From Gammaproteobacteria bacterium (GTDB lineage Bacteria; Pseudomonadota; Gammaproteobacteria; Chromatiales; Chromatiaceae): 16,928 nucleotides of DNA. The notes under the pieces are model-generated. The model was not told the origin of the DNA and did no database searches. It saw only the letters and a program-made list of their open reading frames with translations. The stretch covers positions 1 to 16,928 of the forward strand of contig JABDQZ010000009.1 in assembly GCA_013041975.1 (NCBI GenBank). Reading direction: 5' to 3'. Shown one piece after another: positions 5,642 to 13,358 of the stretch (position 1 is the stretch's first letter; each line of letters starts with the position of its first letter). The position numbers and the translations under genes were made by a program.

Positions 5642-6373
5642 TTATTGATACCCGCTATTGATTTAAAAGATGGTCAATGTGTGCGCCTGCGCCAGGGGCG
5701 TATGGATGATGACACGGTATTTTCCAATGATCCGGTTGAAGTGGCCGGTCGCTGGGTTGATGCCGGCTGCCGACGCCTGCACCTGGTTGATCTTAATGGT
5801 GCCTTTGCCGGCGAACCGGTTAACGGTGAAGTGATCCGGGCGATTGCTGACAAATATCCTGATGTGCCGATTCAGGTAGGCGGTGGTATTCGCGATGAGC
5901 GGACCATCGAGGCTTATCTGCAAGCCGGTGTCACCTACTGCATTATCGGAACACAGGCAGTCAAAGAACCTGATTTTGTTGCTCGTGCCTGCAAGGCATT
6001 TGCTGATCATGTGATTGTTGGCCTGGACGCCAAAGAGGGTATGGTCGCAATCAATGGCTGGGCAGAAGTGACTGATCATCACGTTACCGATCTGGCCAGG
6101 CAGTTTGAAAATGATGGTGTGGTATCGATTGTGTATACCGACATTGGTCGTGATGGCATGTTGAGCGGGCCAAATGTTGAAGCAACGGCAGAACTGGCCA
6201 ACAGTATCAATATTCCTGTGGTGGCTTCCGGTGGCATTACCAACATCGGCGATATCGAAGCGCTGTGCAAGGCAGATACCAGCAACATAATGGGAGCCAT
6301 TACCGGTCGCGCCATTTACGAAGGAACACTGGATTTTGCCGAAGGCCAGAAACTGGCCGATGAATTGAGTTGA
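5639..6373 (+). CDS. hisA: Phosphoribosylformimino-5-aminoimidazole carboxamide ribotide (ProFAR) isomerase
   Basis: HisA isomerises ProFAR to PRFAR, the substrate of HisF. The 244-residue TIM barrel shows the family start MLLIPAIDLKDGQCVRLRQG with catalytic base D8. It also has VDLNGAFAG, IQVGGGIRDE, catalytic acid D130 in IVGLDAKEG, YTDIGRDGM and the phosphate-binding VVASGGITN. ATG 5639 yields exactly the canonical N-terminus. The upstream region is unusual: a REP-like hairpin lies between the only SD and the start codon. hisF starts 7 nt after the stop. Confidence 0.96.
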   Translation: MLLIPAIDLKDGQCVRLRQGRMDDDTVFSNDPVEVAGRWVDAGCRRLHLVDLNGAFAGEPVNGEVIRAIADKYPDVPIQVGGGIRDERTIEAYLQAGVTYCIIGTQAVKEPDFVARACKAFADHVIVGLDAKEGMVAINGWAEVTDHHVTDLARQFENDGVVSIVYTDIGRDGMLSGPNVEATAELANSINIPVVASGGITNIGDIEALCKADTSNIMGAITGRAIYEGTLDFAEGQKLADELS

Positions 6374-6380
6374 AAATATT

Positions 6381-7154
6381 ATGGGTCTGGCTAAACGAAT
6401 TATCCCCTGTCTTGATGTAGACAATGGCCGTGTTGTCAAAGGCGTAAAGTTTGTCGATATCCGCGATGCTGGTAACCCGGTTGAGGTGGCACGCCGTTAC
6501 AATGAAGAGGGTGCTGATGAAATCACTTTTCTGGATATCACCGCCAGCTCTGATGATCGTGAAACCATCGTGCATGTCGTTGAGCAGGTCGCTTCCGAGG
6601 TTTTTATTCCTCTCACCGTGGGTGGCGGCATCCGCAAGGTAGATGATGTGCGACGCATGTTAAATGCCGGTGCCGACAAGGTGGCAATTAATACAGCGGC
6701 AGTTTTCAATCCCGAGTTTGTAAAGGAAGCAACCGATAAATTTGGTAGCCAATGCATTGTGGTGGCTATCGACGCCAAGCAAGTCAGTAAAGAAGGCGAG
6801 CCACTACGCTGGGAAATTTTTACTCATGGTGGCCGCAAGCCAACTGGTATTGATGCCATTGAGTGGGCAAAGAAAATGACCGATTACGGTGCCGGTGAAA
6901 TCCTGCTGACCAGTATGGATCGCGATGGCACCAAAATCGGCTTTGATAATGAATTAACCCATGCCGTGGCTGCAGCAGTTTCCATTCCGCTGATTGCCTC
7001 CGGAGGCGTGGGCAACCTTCAGCATCTGGTTGATGGTGTAAAACAGGGTGGAGCAGATGCTGTACTGGCAGCATCTATTTTCCATTTTGCCGAATATTCA
7101 GTCGGTGAGGCCAAAGCGTTTATGGCTGATCAGGGTGTGGAAGTGAGATTGTAA
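6381..7154 (+). CDS. hisF: Imidazole glycerol phosphate synthase, cyclase subunit
   Basis: HisF uses ammonia channelled from HisH to convert PRFAR into imidazole-glycerol phosphate and AICAR. The 257-residue TIM barrel is full length. It begins MGLAKRIIPCLDVDNGRVVKG with D12 as the first catalytic aspartate, followed by FLDITAS, PLTVGGGIR, the second catalytic aspartate D131 in IVVAIDAK, LLTSMDRDGTKIGFD and the phosphate-binding LIASGGVGN. It shares the half-barrel pattern with HisA. It sits 7 nt downstream of hisA, and hisE begins 1 nt after its stop. In many proteobacteria hisI would occupy that position. Confidence 0.97.
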   Translation: MGLAKRIIPCLDVDNGRVVKGVKFVDIRDAGNPVEVARRYNEEGADEITFLDITASSDDRETIVHVVEQVASEVFIPLTVGGGIRKVDDVRRMLNAGADKVAINTAAVFNPEFVKEATDKFGSQCIVVAIDAKQVSKEGEPLRWEIFTHGGRKPTGIDAIEWAKKMTDYGAGEILLTSMDRDGTKIGFDNELTHAVAAAVSIPLIASGGVGNLQHLVDGVKQGGADAVLAASIFHFAEYSVGEAKAFMADQGVEVRL

Positions 7155-7155
7155 A

Positions 7156-7473
7156 ATGAGCGACACATTAACTAAACTCGCCGCAGTGCTGGAAGAACGT
7201 AAACAGGCTGACCCCGACAGTTCCTATGTGGCAAAACTGTATAGCAAGGGACTGGATGCCATCCTCAAAAAAATCGGTGAAGAAGCGACCGAAACTGTCA
7301 TGGCGGCCAAAGACGGTGAAAAGGACAAGATAATCTATGAGATGGCTGATTTGTGGTTTCATTCCATGGTGCTGCTGTCGCAGCAGGGACTTTCACCCCA
7401 GGATGTACTCGATGAACTTGAAAGGCGTTTCGGTCTTTCCGGGCTGGAAGAAAAAGCCAGTCGCAGTGACTGA
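7156..7473 (+). CDS. hisE: Phosphoribosyl-ATP pyrophosphohydrolase
   Basis: HisE hydrolyses PR-ATP to PR-AMP and pyrophosphate, the second step of histidine biosynthesis. The 105-residue protein is an all-alpha MazG-like NTP pyrophosphohydrolase with the metal-binding motif KKIGEEATETVMAAK (38-52; E42, E43, E46) and the second acidic helix YEMADLWFH (61-69; E62, D65). Length and motifs fit stand-alone HisE, not the HisIE fusion of enterics. Its ATG is 1 nt after the hisF stop, so the two are translationally coupled. hisI, which supplies the next step (PR-AMP cyclohydrolase), is not present in this block. Confidence 0.95.
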   Translation: MSDTLTKLAAVLEERKQADPDSSYVAKLYSKGLDAILKKIGEEATETVMAAKDGEKDKIIYEMADLWFHSMVLLSQQGLSPQDVLDELERRFGLSGLEEKASRSD

Positions 7474-7528
7474 GTATTCACGGTATTATCACTAAAAATT
7501 ACTATACAGAATTATTTTTGGAGGAAAC

Positions 7529-7780
7529 ATGGGTATAGGTGGAATCAGTATCTGGCAACTGTTGATTGTGTTGGCCATCGTAATTTTGTTGTTCGGAACC
7601 AAAAAACTGAAAAATATCGGTTCTGACCTGGGCGGTGCCGTCAAAGGTTTCAAGGGTGCCATGAATGATGCCAAGGAAGCGGCCAAGGAAGGGGCCAAAG
7701 ATGACAGCCCTGAAAAAATCGAAAAAGCCGATGACAGTGTCATAGAAGGCGAATCGACTCGCGAAAAAGATAAAGTCTGA
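7529..7780 (+). CDS. tatA: Sec-independent (twin-arginine) translocase subunit TatA
   Basis: TatA oligomerises in the inner membrane to form the passage for folded Tat substrates. The 83-residue protein has an N-terminal membrane helix (about 7-22, SIWQLLIVLAIVILLFG), the FG hinge, then an amphipathic helix (TKKLKNIGSDLGGAVKGFKGAM) and a charged cytoplasmic tail. A strong ribosome-binding site (GGAGGAAAC before ATG) fits the high TatA dosage relative to TatB and TatC. It lies 55 nt after hisE; the same his-to-tat linkage is known in Pseudomonas and relatives. tatB follows 19 nt downstream. Confidence 0.95.
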   Translation: MGIGGISIWQLLIVLAIVILLFGTKKLKNIGSDLGGAVKGFKGAMNDAKEAAKEGAKDDSPEKIEKADDSVIEGESTREKDKV

Positions 7781-7799
7781 TTTTTTGCGGTAATTATTG

Positions 7800-8165
7800 A
7801 TGTTTGATGCAGGTTTTACTGAGCTGATGCTCATTGGTGTAGTCGCGCTTGTGGTTATTGGACCCGAGCGTTTACCCGGTGTTGCGCGCACGGCAGGCAA
7901 ATGGCTGGGCAAGGGCAAGCGCATGCTGAGTGATGTTAAGGCTGAAATCGATCAGGAAATCAAGGCAGACGAACTCAAGAAAATCCTGGAAGTCCAGAAA
8001 CAGAATAAACCGCTGCAGGAACTGATTGAATCAACTACTGAATCGATCAATGACATCAAGTCGGATACTGAAAGCATGATTGCTGACCTCGACAAGGTGT
8101 CCAAGCCTTCTAACGCCACTCCGGCAGACACTACTGCAGAAAAAAGCATCGAAAAATCATCATGA
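7800..8165 (+). CDS. tatB: Sec-independent (twin-arginine) translocase subunit TatB
   Basis: TatB forms the substrate-receptor complex with TatC. The start is placed at ATG 7800 (MFDAGFTELMLIGVVALVVIGPERLPGVART); a TTG at 7797 just before it is less likely. The 121-residue protein has the membrane helix at about 5-21, the conserved E-L at positions 8-9, the GPERLP hinge and a long amphipathic, acidic cytoplasmic helix, all typical of TatB and not TatA. Its stop overlaps the tatC start (ATGA at 8162-8165), indicating coupled translation. Confidence 0.94.
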   Translation: MFDAGFTELMLIGVVALVVIGPERLPGVARTAGKWLGKGKRMLSDVKAEIDQEIKADELKKILEVQKQNKPLQELIESTTESINDIKSDTESMIADLDKVSKPSNATPADTTAEKSIEKSS

Positions 8166-9376
8166 GCGACACTGAGCAGGCTGAGATAGAACAGCCGTTT
8201 ATCTCCCATTTGCTGGAATTACGTGATCGTCTGTTACGCATGATTCTCGCTGTTCTGGTGTTTTTCGTGGCGATGTTTCCGTTTGCCAACGATATCTATG
8301 TTTTTATCGCCGAACCACTGATGTCGCACCTGCCGGAAGGCACCAGCATGATTGCCACGCAGGTGGCCTCGCCGTTTCTTACGCCTTTCAAGATGAGTCT
8401 TGTGGGGTCATTGTTTCTGGCCATGCCCTATATTCTTTTCCAGTTCTGGGGGTTTGTGGCTCCCGGTCTTTATCGTCATGAAAAGCGTCTCGCCGTGCCG
8501 TTGATTGCTTCCAGTATCGTGTTGTTCTACCTGGGAATGATCTTTGCCTATTACGTAGTGTTTCCGCTGGTCTTTGCATTTTTGACAGGCACAGCACCTG
8601 AAGGTGTGGCCGTGATGACGGATATTGCGGCCTACCTGGATTTTGTCATCACCCTGTTTTTTGCTTTTGGTATTGCCTTTGAAGTGCCTATTGCCACCAT
8701 TGTGCTGGTGATGATGGGCGTCACAACACCTGAAAAACTGCGCCAGAAACGTCCCTATATCATTGTCGGTGCTTTTGTTGTCGGTATGTTCCTCACTCCG
8801 CCGGATATAATTTCGCAAACATTGCTGGCAATGCCAATGTGGATTCTGTTTGAGTTTGGCGTGTTTTTCTCTTCGGCTTTTGTCAAAAAAGAGGACGACG
8901 AAGCAGATGATGAAGAGGAGGCAACTGCTGATGTCACTGAAGCCGCAGAAACAGCCGCCCCATCTTCAAGCGATTCTGCCAGTGATAGTGTGATGCCTGC
9001 CACTGCTGCAGCGACGGCAGGTGCTTCCTCTGCCACGGCCGATGAGCAGCTTGCAGCTTCTTACCCGGAAGATTACGTGCCGTTAAGTGACGAGGAAATG
9101 GAAGCCGAACTGGATCGTCTGGATGAAGATGATGATGAAGAAGACGATGATGACTATGATTATTACAATGATTACGATGATCATTCCGGTGATGGCAGTA
9201 ATGAAGCGTCAGGCGAAAACCTGGTTGATGTAAAACTGGCCCAGGTGATGGAGTACCGTGAAGAAGAAAACCTTACCGCAGCAAGGGCGCTATTATATGA
9301 AGTGCTTGAGGAAGGCGATGAGAGCCAGATCAAGGTTGCGCGTAATATTCTCTTGCAGTTGGATAGTAATGACTAA
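8162..9376 (+). CDS. tatC: Sec-independent (twin-arginine) translocase subunit TatC with an acidic C-terminal extension
   Basis: TatC is the membrane receptor for twin-arginine signal peptides. Residues 1-241 form the complete six-helix core. They include PFISHLLELRDRLLR, the periplasmic FxxP loop, LYRHEKRLAVPLIASS (E107 is the conserved signal-peptide contact), FGIAFEVP and the FLTPPDIISQ motif. Normal TatC is about 240-260 residues, but this one has 404. Residues 242-352 are low-complexity, rich in D/E and A/S, with a D/E/Y run at 321-340. Residues 353-404 (ENLVDVKLAQVMEYREEENL, then ARALLYEVLEEGDESQ and ARNILLQL) resemble the TPR-like C-terminal segment of the polar protein FimV. With a cytoplasmic C-terminus, the tail would sit in the cytoplasm. 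No frame break is seen, so the extension is genuine in this sequence. Confidence 0.93.
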   Translation: MSDTEQAEIEQPFISHLLELRDRLLRMILAVLVFFVAMFPFANDIYVFIAEPLMSHLPEGTSMIATQVASPFLTPFKMSLVGSLFLAMPYILFQFWGFVAPGLYRHEKRLAVPLIASSIVLFYLGMIFAYYVVFPLVFAFLTGTAPEGVAVMTDIAAYLDFVITLFFAFGIAFEVPIATIVLVMMGVTTPEKLRQKRPYIIVGAFVVGMFLTPPDIISQTLLAMPMWILFEFGVFFSSAFVKKEDDEADDEEEATADVTEAAETAAPSSSDSASDSVMPATAAATAGASSATADEQLAASYPEDYVPLSDEEMEAELDRLDEDDDEEDDDDYDYYNDYDDHSGDGSNEASGENLVDVKLAQVMEYREEENLTAARALLYEVLEEGDESQIKVARNILLQLDSND

Positions 9377-9467
9377 AGACCTCTGCCTGTGGTCGAGTTG
9401 ACATTATCAGGGGAATTTACCCCTTGTCATGCCGGTCGAAGCCGACAGAACCTGGATTAGTTGTGAG

Positions 9468-11321
9468 ATGAAAATGACAATTAATCAGAGCATCCTCAGG
9501 TTATTATTGATTGTCGTCCTGTCGTTTGTTTCGCAGCCATCGATTGCACAACTTTTATCCAATCAGCTAGAAAATCATCCTTCACCCTATCTTGCCATGC
9601 ATGGCAAGGATCCGGTTCACTGGCAAAAGTGGGATGACAGCACGCTTGAAAAGGCCCGCCGGCAAAATCGCCTGATCTTTATTTCTTCAGGCTACTTTTC
9701 CTGTCACTGGTGTCATGTCATGCATCGTGAAAGTTATTCCAATGCCGCAATAGCAAACTTTCTGAACGATAACGTTATCCCCGTAAAAATTGACAGGGAA
9801 CTGCATCCGGCACTGGATGCCTATTTGATCGATTTCGTGCGTCAGACAGAAGGCACAGCTGGCTGGCCATTAAATGTTTTTCTGACGCCTGATGGTTATC
9901 CATTATATGGACTGACTTATGCGGCACCGAATGATTTCCAGGCTTTGCTAAAGCGGATATCCGGGATGTGGCTTGAACAGGGCGATAAGGCCGCAAGGCT
10001 TGCCCGGGAAGCGACAGAATTTCAGGTTGAATCTCTAAAGAGTTCCACTGTCAGGCAGCCTGTTAACAAGGCTGCTCTGAATCAGGGCTTACTTGAACAG
10101 GCCCTGGACAATGCGAATGAATTTGAAGGTGGTTTCGGTAGCCAAACACGGTTTCCTATGGCTCCGCAATTACTGGCATTGCTGGACAGGGTCGAAGCTT
10201 CAAATTCTCAACAACTGGCTGACTTTCTGTTGCTAACGCTTGATCAGATGAAGAACAGGGGATTGCGAGACCATGTCAATGGTGGTTTCTTTCGCTATAC
10301 CGTAGATCCAGCCTGGACTGAGCCACATTTTGAAAAAATGCTCTATACGCAGGCGTTGCTGGCGGGTATTTACCTCAAGGCGGCACTGATTTTCAACAAG
10401 CCGGAATATAACCAGGTAGCACGCGATACGATAGATTTTGTGTTACGGCATATGCGTTCTGATCAGGATGATGGTTTTATTTCCAGTTATTCAGCCATTG
10501 ATGATGCGGATCGGGAAGGTGGTGGCTATTTGTGGAAACAAAGTGAATTGGCTGATTTGCTGCATGACAGGGAAATGGAGATAACCAGCAGTTACTGGAC
10601 ATTGACCGCTACACCTCATTTTGAAATGGGTGATTTGCCAATGATCAGCCAGTCGATTGAAAAAATTGCTGATCAGTATGGGTTAAAGACACATCAGGTT
10701 GAGAGTATTCTGGTTTCAGCCAAAGCGAAATTGAGAAGCCGCAATAAAATATCGCAGATGCCAGTCGATCATAAAGTACTGACTTCATGGAATGCCCTTT
10801 TTTTATCAACACTCTCTCAGGCTGCTCGCCTGCTGGATGATTCAGTCTATAAGAATGCGGCTACAAAGCTGAAAAATTCTTTGCTCAAGCATGCATGGGA
10901 TGGAAAGGTGCTCAAGCGCAGTTTGAATCTTGACCAAAGTGCAGGAAGTGCAGGGCTGGAAGATTATGTTTACATGGCCAGGGCATTGAATGATTATGCC
11001 GTTTTAACGGGCTCTGAAGCAGGTTGGGAAGAAGACTGGTCGATGAGTAATCTGTTGGCGGCCAAGGCCTGGCTGAAGTTCTATCATTCATCCGGCTGGA
11101 GAAAAGGAAGTGATAACCTGCTGCCCGGAATGACTGGAAAAGTGGCCTTGCCCGATAGTGCTTTACCTGCAGCCGACGCGATGCTAATCGAGCTGTCATT
11201 GTTATCGGACAATAAAGCACTCAGGAAAAAAGCCGAAAACTCAGCTGGTTTCATGTTTGCTGCAGTCAGTCAGTCACCACTGCAATATGCAACACACAGT
11301 CGCTGGATCAATCAACTTTAA
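9468..11321 (+). CDS. Secreted thioredoxin-domain protein, DUF255/YyaL (SPATA20-like) family
   Basis: The start is ATG 9468 (617 residues), giving a Sec signal peptide MKMTINQSILRLLLIVVLSFVSQPSIA with likely cleavage after A27; ATG 9474 is equally possible. The frame is open back to 9429, but that extension would bury the signal. The N-terminal domain is thioredoxin-like DUF255: HPSPYLAMHGKDPVHWQKW (37-55), then SCHWCHVMHRES (78-89) with C79 and C82 as a CxxC-type pair. The rest is the alpha/alpha six-hairpin barrel: GGFGSQTRFPMAP, DHVNGGFFRYTVDPAW, EPHFEKMLYTQALLAG, DHKVLTSWNALFLS and GLEDYVYMARAL. Family function is poorly known. Most members are cytoplasmic, so a periplasmic form is notable. 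It carries no twin-arginine motif despite following tatC. Confidence 0.87.
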   Translation: MKMTINQSILRLLLIVVLSFVSQPSIAQLLSNQLENHPSPYLAMHGKDPVHWQKWDDSTLEKARRQNRLIFISSGYFSCHWCHVMHRESYSNAAIANFLNDNVIPVKIDRELHPALDAYLIDFVRQTEGTAGWPLNVFLTPDGYPLYGLTYAAPNDFQALLKRISGMWLEQGDKAARLAREATEFQVESLKSSTVRQPVNKAALNQGLLEQALDNANEFEGGFGSQTRFPMAPQLLALLDRVEASNSQQLADFLLLTLDQMKNRGLRDHVNGGFFRYTVDPAWTEPHFEKMLYTQALLAGIYLKAALIFNKPEYNQVARDTIDFVLRHMRSDQDDGFISSYSAIDDADREGGGYLWKQSELADLLHDREMEITSSYWTLTATPHFEMGDLPMISQSIEKIADQYGLKTHQVESILVSAKAKLRSRNKISQMPVDHKVLTSWNALFLSTLSQAARLLDDSVYKNAATKLKNSLLKHAWDGKVLKRSLNLDQSAGSAGLEDYVYMARALNDYAVLTGSEAGWEEDWSMSNLLAAKAWLKFYHSSGWRKGSDNLLPGMTGKVALPDSALPAADAMLIELSLLSDNKALRKKAENSAGFMFAAVSQSPLQYATHSRWINQL

Positions 11322-11682
11322 GTTTGTTGACGTTGATTTTCAGACGCATATAACGCAAGCGTGTACCATGCGTGAGTGATAACAGAATCTCTTCGGCTCG
11401 TAATTCTTTCGGAAAGTAGGTGCCTGAGATTTTGGCTCCACTGATACTGGCACCTTCAAGATTGGTTTCAGATAAATCAATACCTCTCAGGTCGGTTTGT
11501 CTGAAATAGCAGTTGCTCAGATCCAACCCCCTGGCATTGAGTTTGCGCAGGTCGGAGCCTCGAAAATCACCTCCGGTCAAATCACAGGTTTCACCATTGG
11601 CAACACGCTGGTTGAATTCATCAATATGTCCCTGGCGCAGTAGCTTGAACAAATCGTTTTCTTTAATCTCGGGTTCTGACAT
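11308..11682 (-). CDS. Pentapeptide repeat protein
   Basis: This 124-residue protein is on the minus strand. Residues about 34-88 are consecutive pentapeptides of A(D/N)LxG type: DLTGG DFRGS DLRKL NARGL DLSNC YFRQT DLRGI DLSET NLEGA SISGA KISGT. These predict a short right-handed quadrilateral beta-helix. A charged alpha-helical N-terminus (EIKENDLFKLLRQGHIDEFNQRV) precedes it, and a FPKELRAEEILLSLTHGTRLR tail follows. No signal peptide is seen. Some longer relatives (MfpA, Qnr) mimic DNA and protect gyrase, but this one has only about two coils, so that role is not supported. Its 3' end overlaps the convergent DUF255 gene by 14 bp. The ribosome-binding site is weak. Confidence 0.82.
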   Translation of the reverse strand: MSEPEIKENDLFKLLRQGHIDEFNQRVANGETCDLTGGDFRGSDLRKLNARGLDLSNCYFRQTDLRGIDLSETNLEGASISGAKISGTYFPKELRAEEILLSLTHGTRLRYMRLKINVNKLKVD

Positions 11683-11763
11683 GGTCTTAAGTCTATTGTA
11701 CTTTTTAGGTATTTTTATTTTAGCGAAACTTGCGTATAAGTGATATCAGGTTAATTCTGTTTT

Positions 11764-11796
11764 ATCATCTCGAGCAAAGCGAGAGCTCAAAATGAC
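11764..11796. repeat. Short dispersed-repeat-like inverted sequence
   Basis: The segment CTCGAGCAAAGCGAG, flanked by TCAT and ATGA, forms a small hairpin between the divergent pentapeptide gene and moaA. Its CGAGC-AAGCGAG core resembles common bacterial intergenic repeats. Only one copy is seen in this window. Confidence 0.35.
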
Positions 11797-11876
11797 GATG
11801 AATTCAGAGTATCCTCAGATAAATTCTAGCATTGATTTGATAAATTTCGAGTAATCCATATTGCAGGTACCCTCTC

Positions 11877-12866
11877 TTGCTTGACCCGTTTGGCCGAAAA
11901 GTTTCCTATCTCCGACTTTCTGTAACCGATCGCTGTAATTTCAGATGTAGCTATTGCATGTCTGAAAAAATGGAATTTTTGCCACGCGCCGAGATTCTGT
12001 CGATTGAAGAACTGATTCGGCTTAGTTCCGCTTTTGTTGAACTGGGAGTGAATCGTTTGCGCATCACCGGCGGAGAACCGCTGGTGCGACAAGGGTTAAT
12101 GCATCTTTTTCACGCCATGACCCCCTACCTGGATCAGGGCAGGCTACAAGAGGTCACGCTGACGACCAACGGCGTACTGCTGGATCAGTATGCAGCTGAA
12201 CTTTTTGATGCCGGAGTCAGGCGAATCAATATTTCACTGGATTCACTTGATGAACAATGTTTCAGGGAACTAACGCGTAAAGGTGAGTTACGGGATGTGC
12301 TTGCCGGGATAGAAGCGGCCGACAGGGCTGGATTTGAAATCAAGCTGAATGTTGTTGCTCTCAAAGGTATAAATGACCAGGAGTGGGTTGATATTGTTAA
12401 CTGGGCCTGCGAACGCGGCCACGATGTGACTTTTATCGAATCCATGCCGATGGGCGATATCGGAGAGCTCAGAAATGATCACTTTATGCCGCTCGATCTG
12501 GTACAGCAAACGCTAGAATCCAGCTTGAACCTTACATCTTCCAGTCATCAAACAGGTGGCCCGGCACGTTACATGAGTGTCAATGGAAGCGATTCCCGTG
12601 TGGGTTTTATTTCCCCCTATACTCACAATTTCTGTGAAAGCTGTAATCGTGTGCGTGTTTCCTGTACCGGTCAGTTATATTTGTGTCTCGGTCAGGATGA
12701 TATGGTCGATCTGAGGCCGGTTGTCAGAAGTTCGCAAGACAATGAACTATTAAAACAGGCCATACTCGATGGTGTTGCGATAAAGCCCAAGGGCCATAAT
12801 TTTGATGAAGAGCGTTTGGGTGATGGTGCGCAGGTGGTCCGCTTTATGAGTCACACGGGTGGGTGA
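11877..12866 (+). CDS. moaA: GTP 3',8-cyclase (molybdenum cofactor biosynthesis protein A)
   Basis: MoaA is a radical SAM enzyme that converts GTP to 3',8-cyclo-7,8-dihydro-GTP, the first step of molybdenum cofactor synthesis. The 329-residue protein has the N-terminal cluster motif CNFRCSYC (C20, C24, C27) after the family signature GRKVSYLRLSVTDRC. It also has ITGGEPLVR, the second 4Fe-4S site at C253, C256 and C270 (FCESCNRVRVSC, then CLG) that binds the substrate, and the C-terminal Gly-Gly (SHTGG). There is no in-frame ATG or GTG between the preceding stop (11841) and the conserved region, so TTG 11877 with AGG at 11865-11867 is the likely start. An intrinsic terminator follows at 12887. 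Other moa genes are not adjacent. Confidence 0.95.
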   Translation: MLDPFGRKVSYLRLSVTDRCNFRCSYCMSEKMEFLPRAEILSIEELIRLSSAFVELGVNRLRITGGEPLVRQGLMHLFHAMTPYLDQGRLQEVTLTTNGVLLDQYAAELFDAGVRRINISLDSLDEQCFRELTRKGELRDVLAGIEAADRAGFEIKLNVVALKGINDQEWVDIVNWACERGHDVTFIESMPMGDIGELRNDHFMPLDLVQQTLESSLNLTSSSHQTGGPARYMSVNGSDSRVGFISPYTHNFCESCNRVRVSCTGQLYLCLGQDDMVDLRPVVRSSQDNELLKQAILDGVAIKPKGHNFDEERLGDGAQVVRFMSHTGG

Positions 12867-12886
12867 GCGCCGACCCCTGCGTGGTA

Positions 12887-12911
12887 AAAAAGCCATTTAA
12901 CATGGCTTTTT
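12887..12911 (+). terminator. Intrinsic terminator after moaA
   Basis: A perfect 10-bp stem AAAAAGCCAT/ATGGCTTTTT with loop TTAAC ends in a T-run, 21 nt after the moaA stop. Because the stem is flanked by A5 and T5, it could act on both strands. Confidence 0.8.
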
Positions 12912-13050
12912 AGGCGCGAACGCGAGGCCCTGGATGGCCGAGATGGGCGATGCTTCAAGGATGAATAAGGGCTAATCAATTATAGCATCATAAAATATGA
13001 CGCAGCGCCCCGCACGCCCGGCAGGAGAGATGCTTCAGCATGAATAAGCC
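12912..13050. repeat. GGA-hairpin repeat units between moaA and the GIY-YIG gene
   Basis: Two related segments share ATGCTTCA, a short insert and ATGAATAAG (12950-12969 and 13030-13047). The first contains two plus-strand hairpins with GGA at the apex: GGCC-CTGGAT-GGCC (12926-12939) and TTCA-AGGA-TGAA (12954-12965). The second has TTCA-GCA-TGAA. The second unit overlaps the 3' end of the minus-strand GIY-YIG gene and supplies its stop codon. No gene is seen between 12912 and 13034. Confidence 0.5.
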
Positions 13051-13358
13051 CCCTGTCTTATCAATACAAGTTTTTCTGCCCGACTCAGTTGCTTCATTTT
13101 GATCTCTTTTTTCAATGCTTCGCCCTTGTCTGGTGCAGTTTCTGAATAAACTAGTTTTACTGGTAAGCGGGAACGCGTATATTTAGCGCCTTTACCGGCA
13201 TTGTGTTTTTCAACACGTTTGGCAAGATCATTGCTAACACCTGTATAGAGTGAACCATCGGCGCATTCGAGCATGTAAACAAACCACTGCTTGGTGTCGG
13301 GCACTTGGGAATAATTCCTGATCAGGATCAATGTTTTTTTGTCATTAAAAACTAACAT
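13035..13358 (-). CDS. GIY-YIG nuclease superfamily protein (UPF0213/YhbQ-like)
   Basis: This is a 107-residue minus-strand protein. The GIY-YIG domain starts near residue 25: WFVYMLECADGSLYTGVSND (the GIY/YIG equivalents are VYML and LYTG), the conserved arginine in DLAKRVEKHNAGKGAKYT (R48) and the metal-binding glutamate in ALKKEIKMKQLSRAEK (E85). Stand-alone GIY-YIG proteins of this size are widespread, and some cleave DNA. ATG 13358 adds about 24 residues before the domain; a GTG at 13304 (89 residues) would fit the family length better, so the start is uncertain. The last residues (AYSC) and the stop lie inside a repeat-like segment. Confidence 0.85.
   Translation of the reverse strand: MLVFNDKKTLILIRNYSQVPDTKQWFVYMLECADGSLYTGVSNDLAKRVEKHNAGKGAKYTRSRLPVKLVYSETAPDKGEALKKEIKMKQLSRAEKLVLIRQGAYSC

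Noticed and set aside
5663..6439. 258-codon minus-strand frame opposite hisA
   Set aside because: It mirrors the conserved hisA frame, with no ribosome-binding site or domain.
7800..8165. Second TatA/TatE
   Set aside because: The GPERLP hinge, conserved Glu8 and long acidic helix identify TatB.
9398..9429. TTGACA plus GGGG-AATTTA-CCCC hairpin as a promoter/operator before the DUF255 gene
   Set aside because: No -10 hexamer lies 16-18 nt downstream and the hairpin lacks a T-tract; evidence is too thin.
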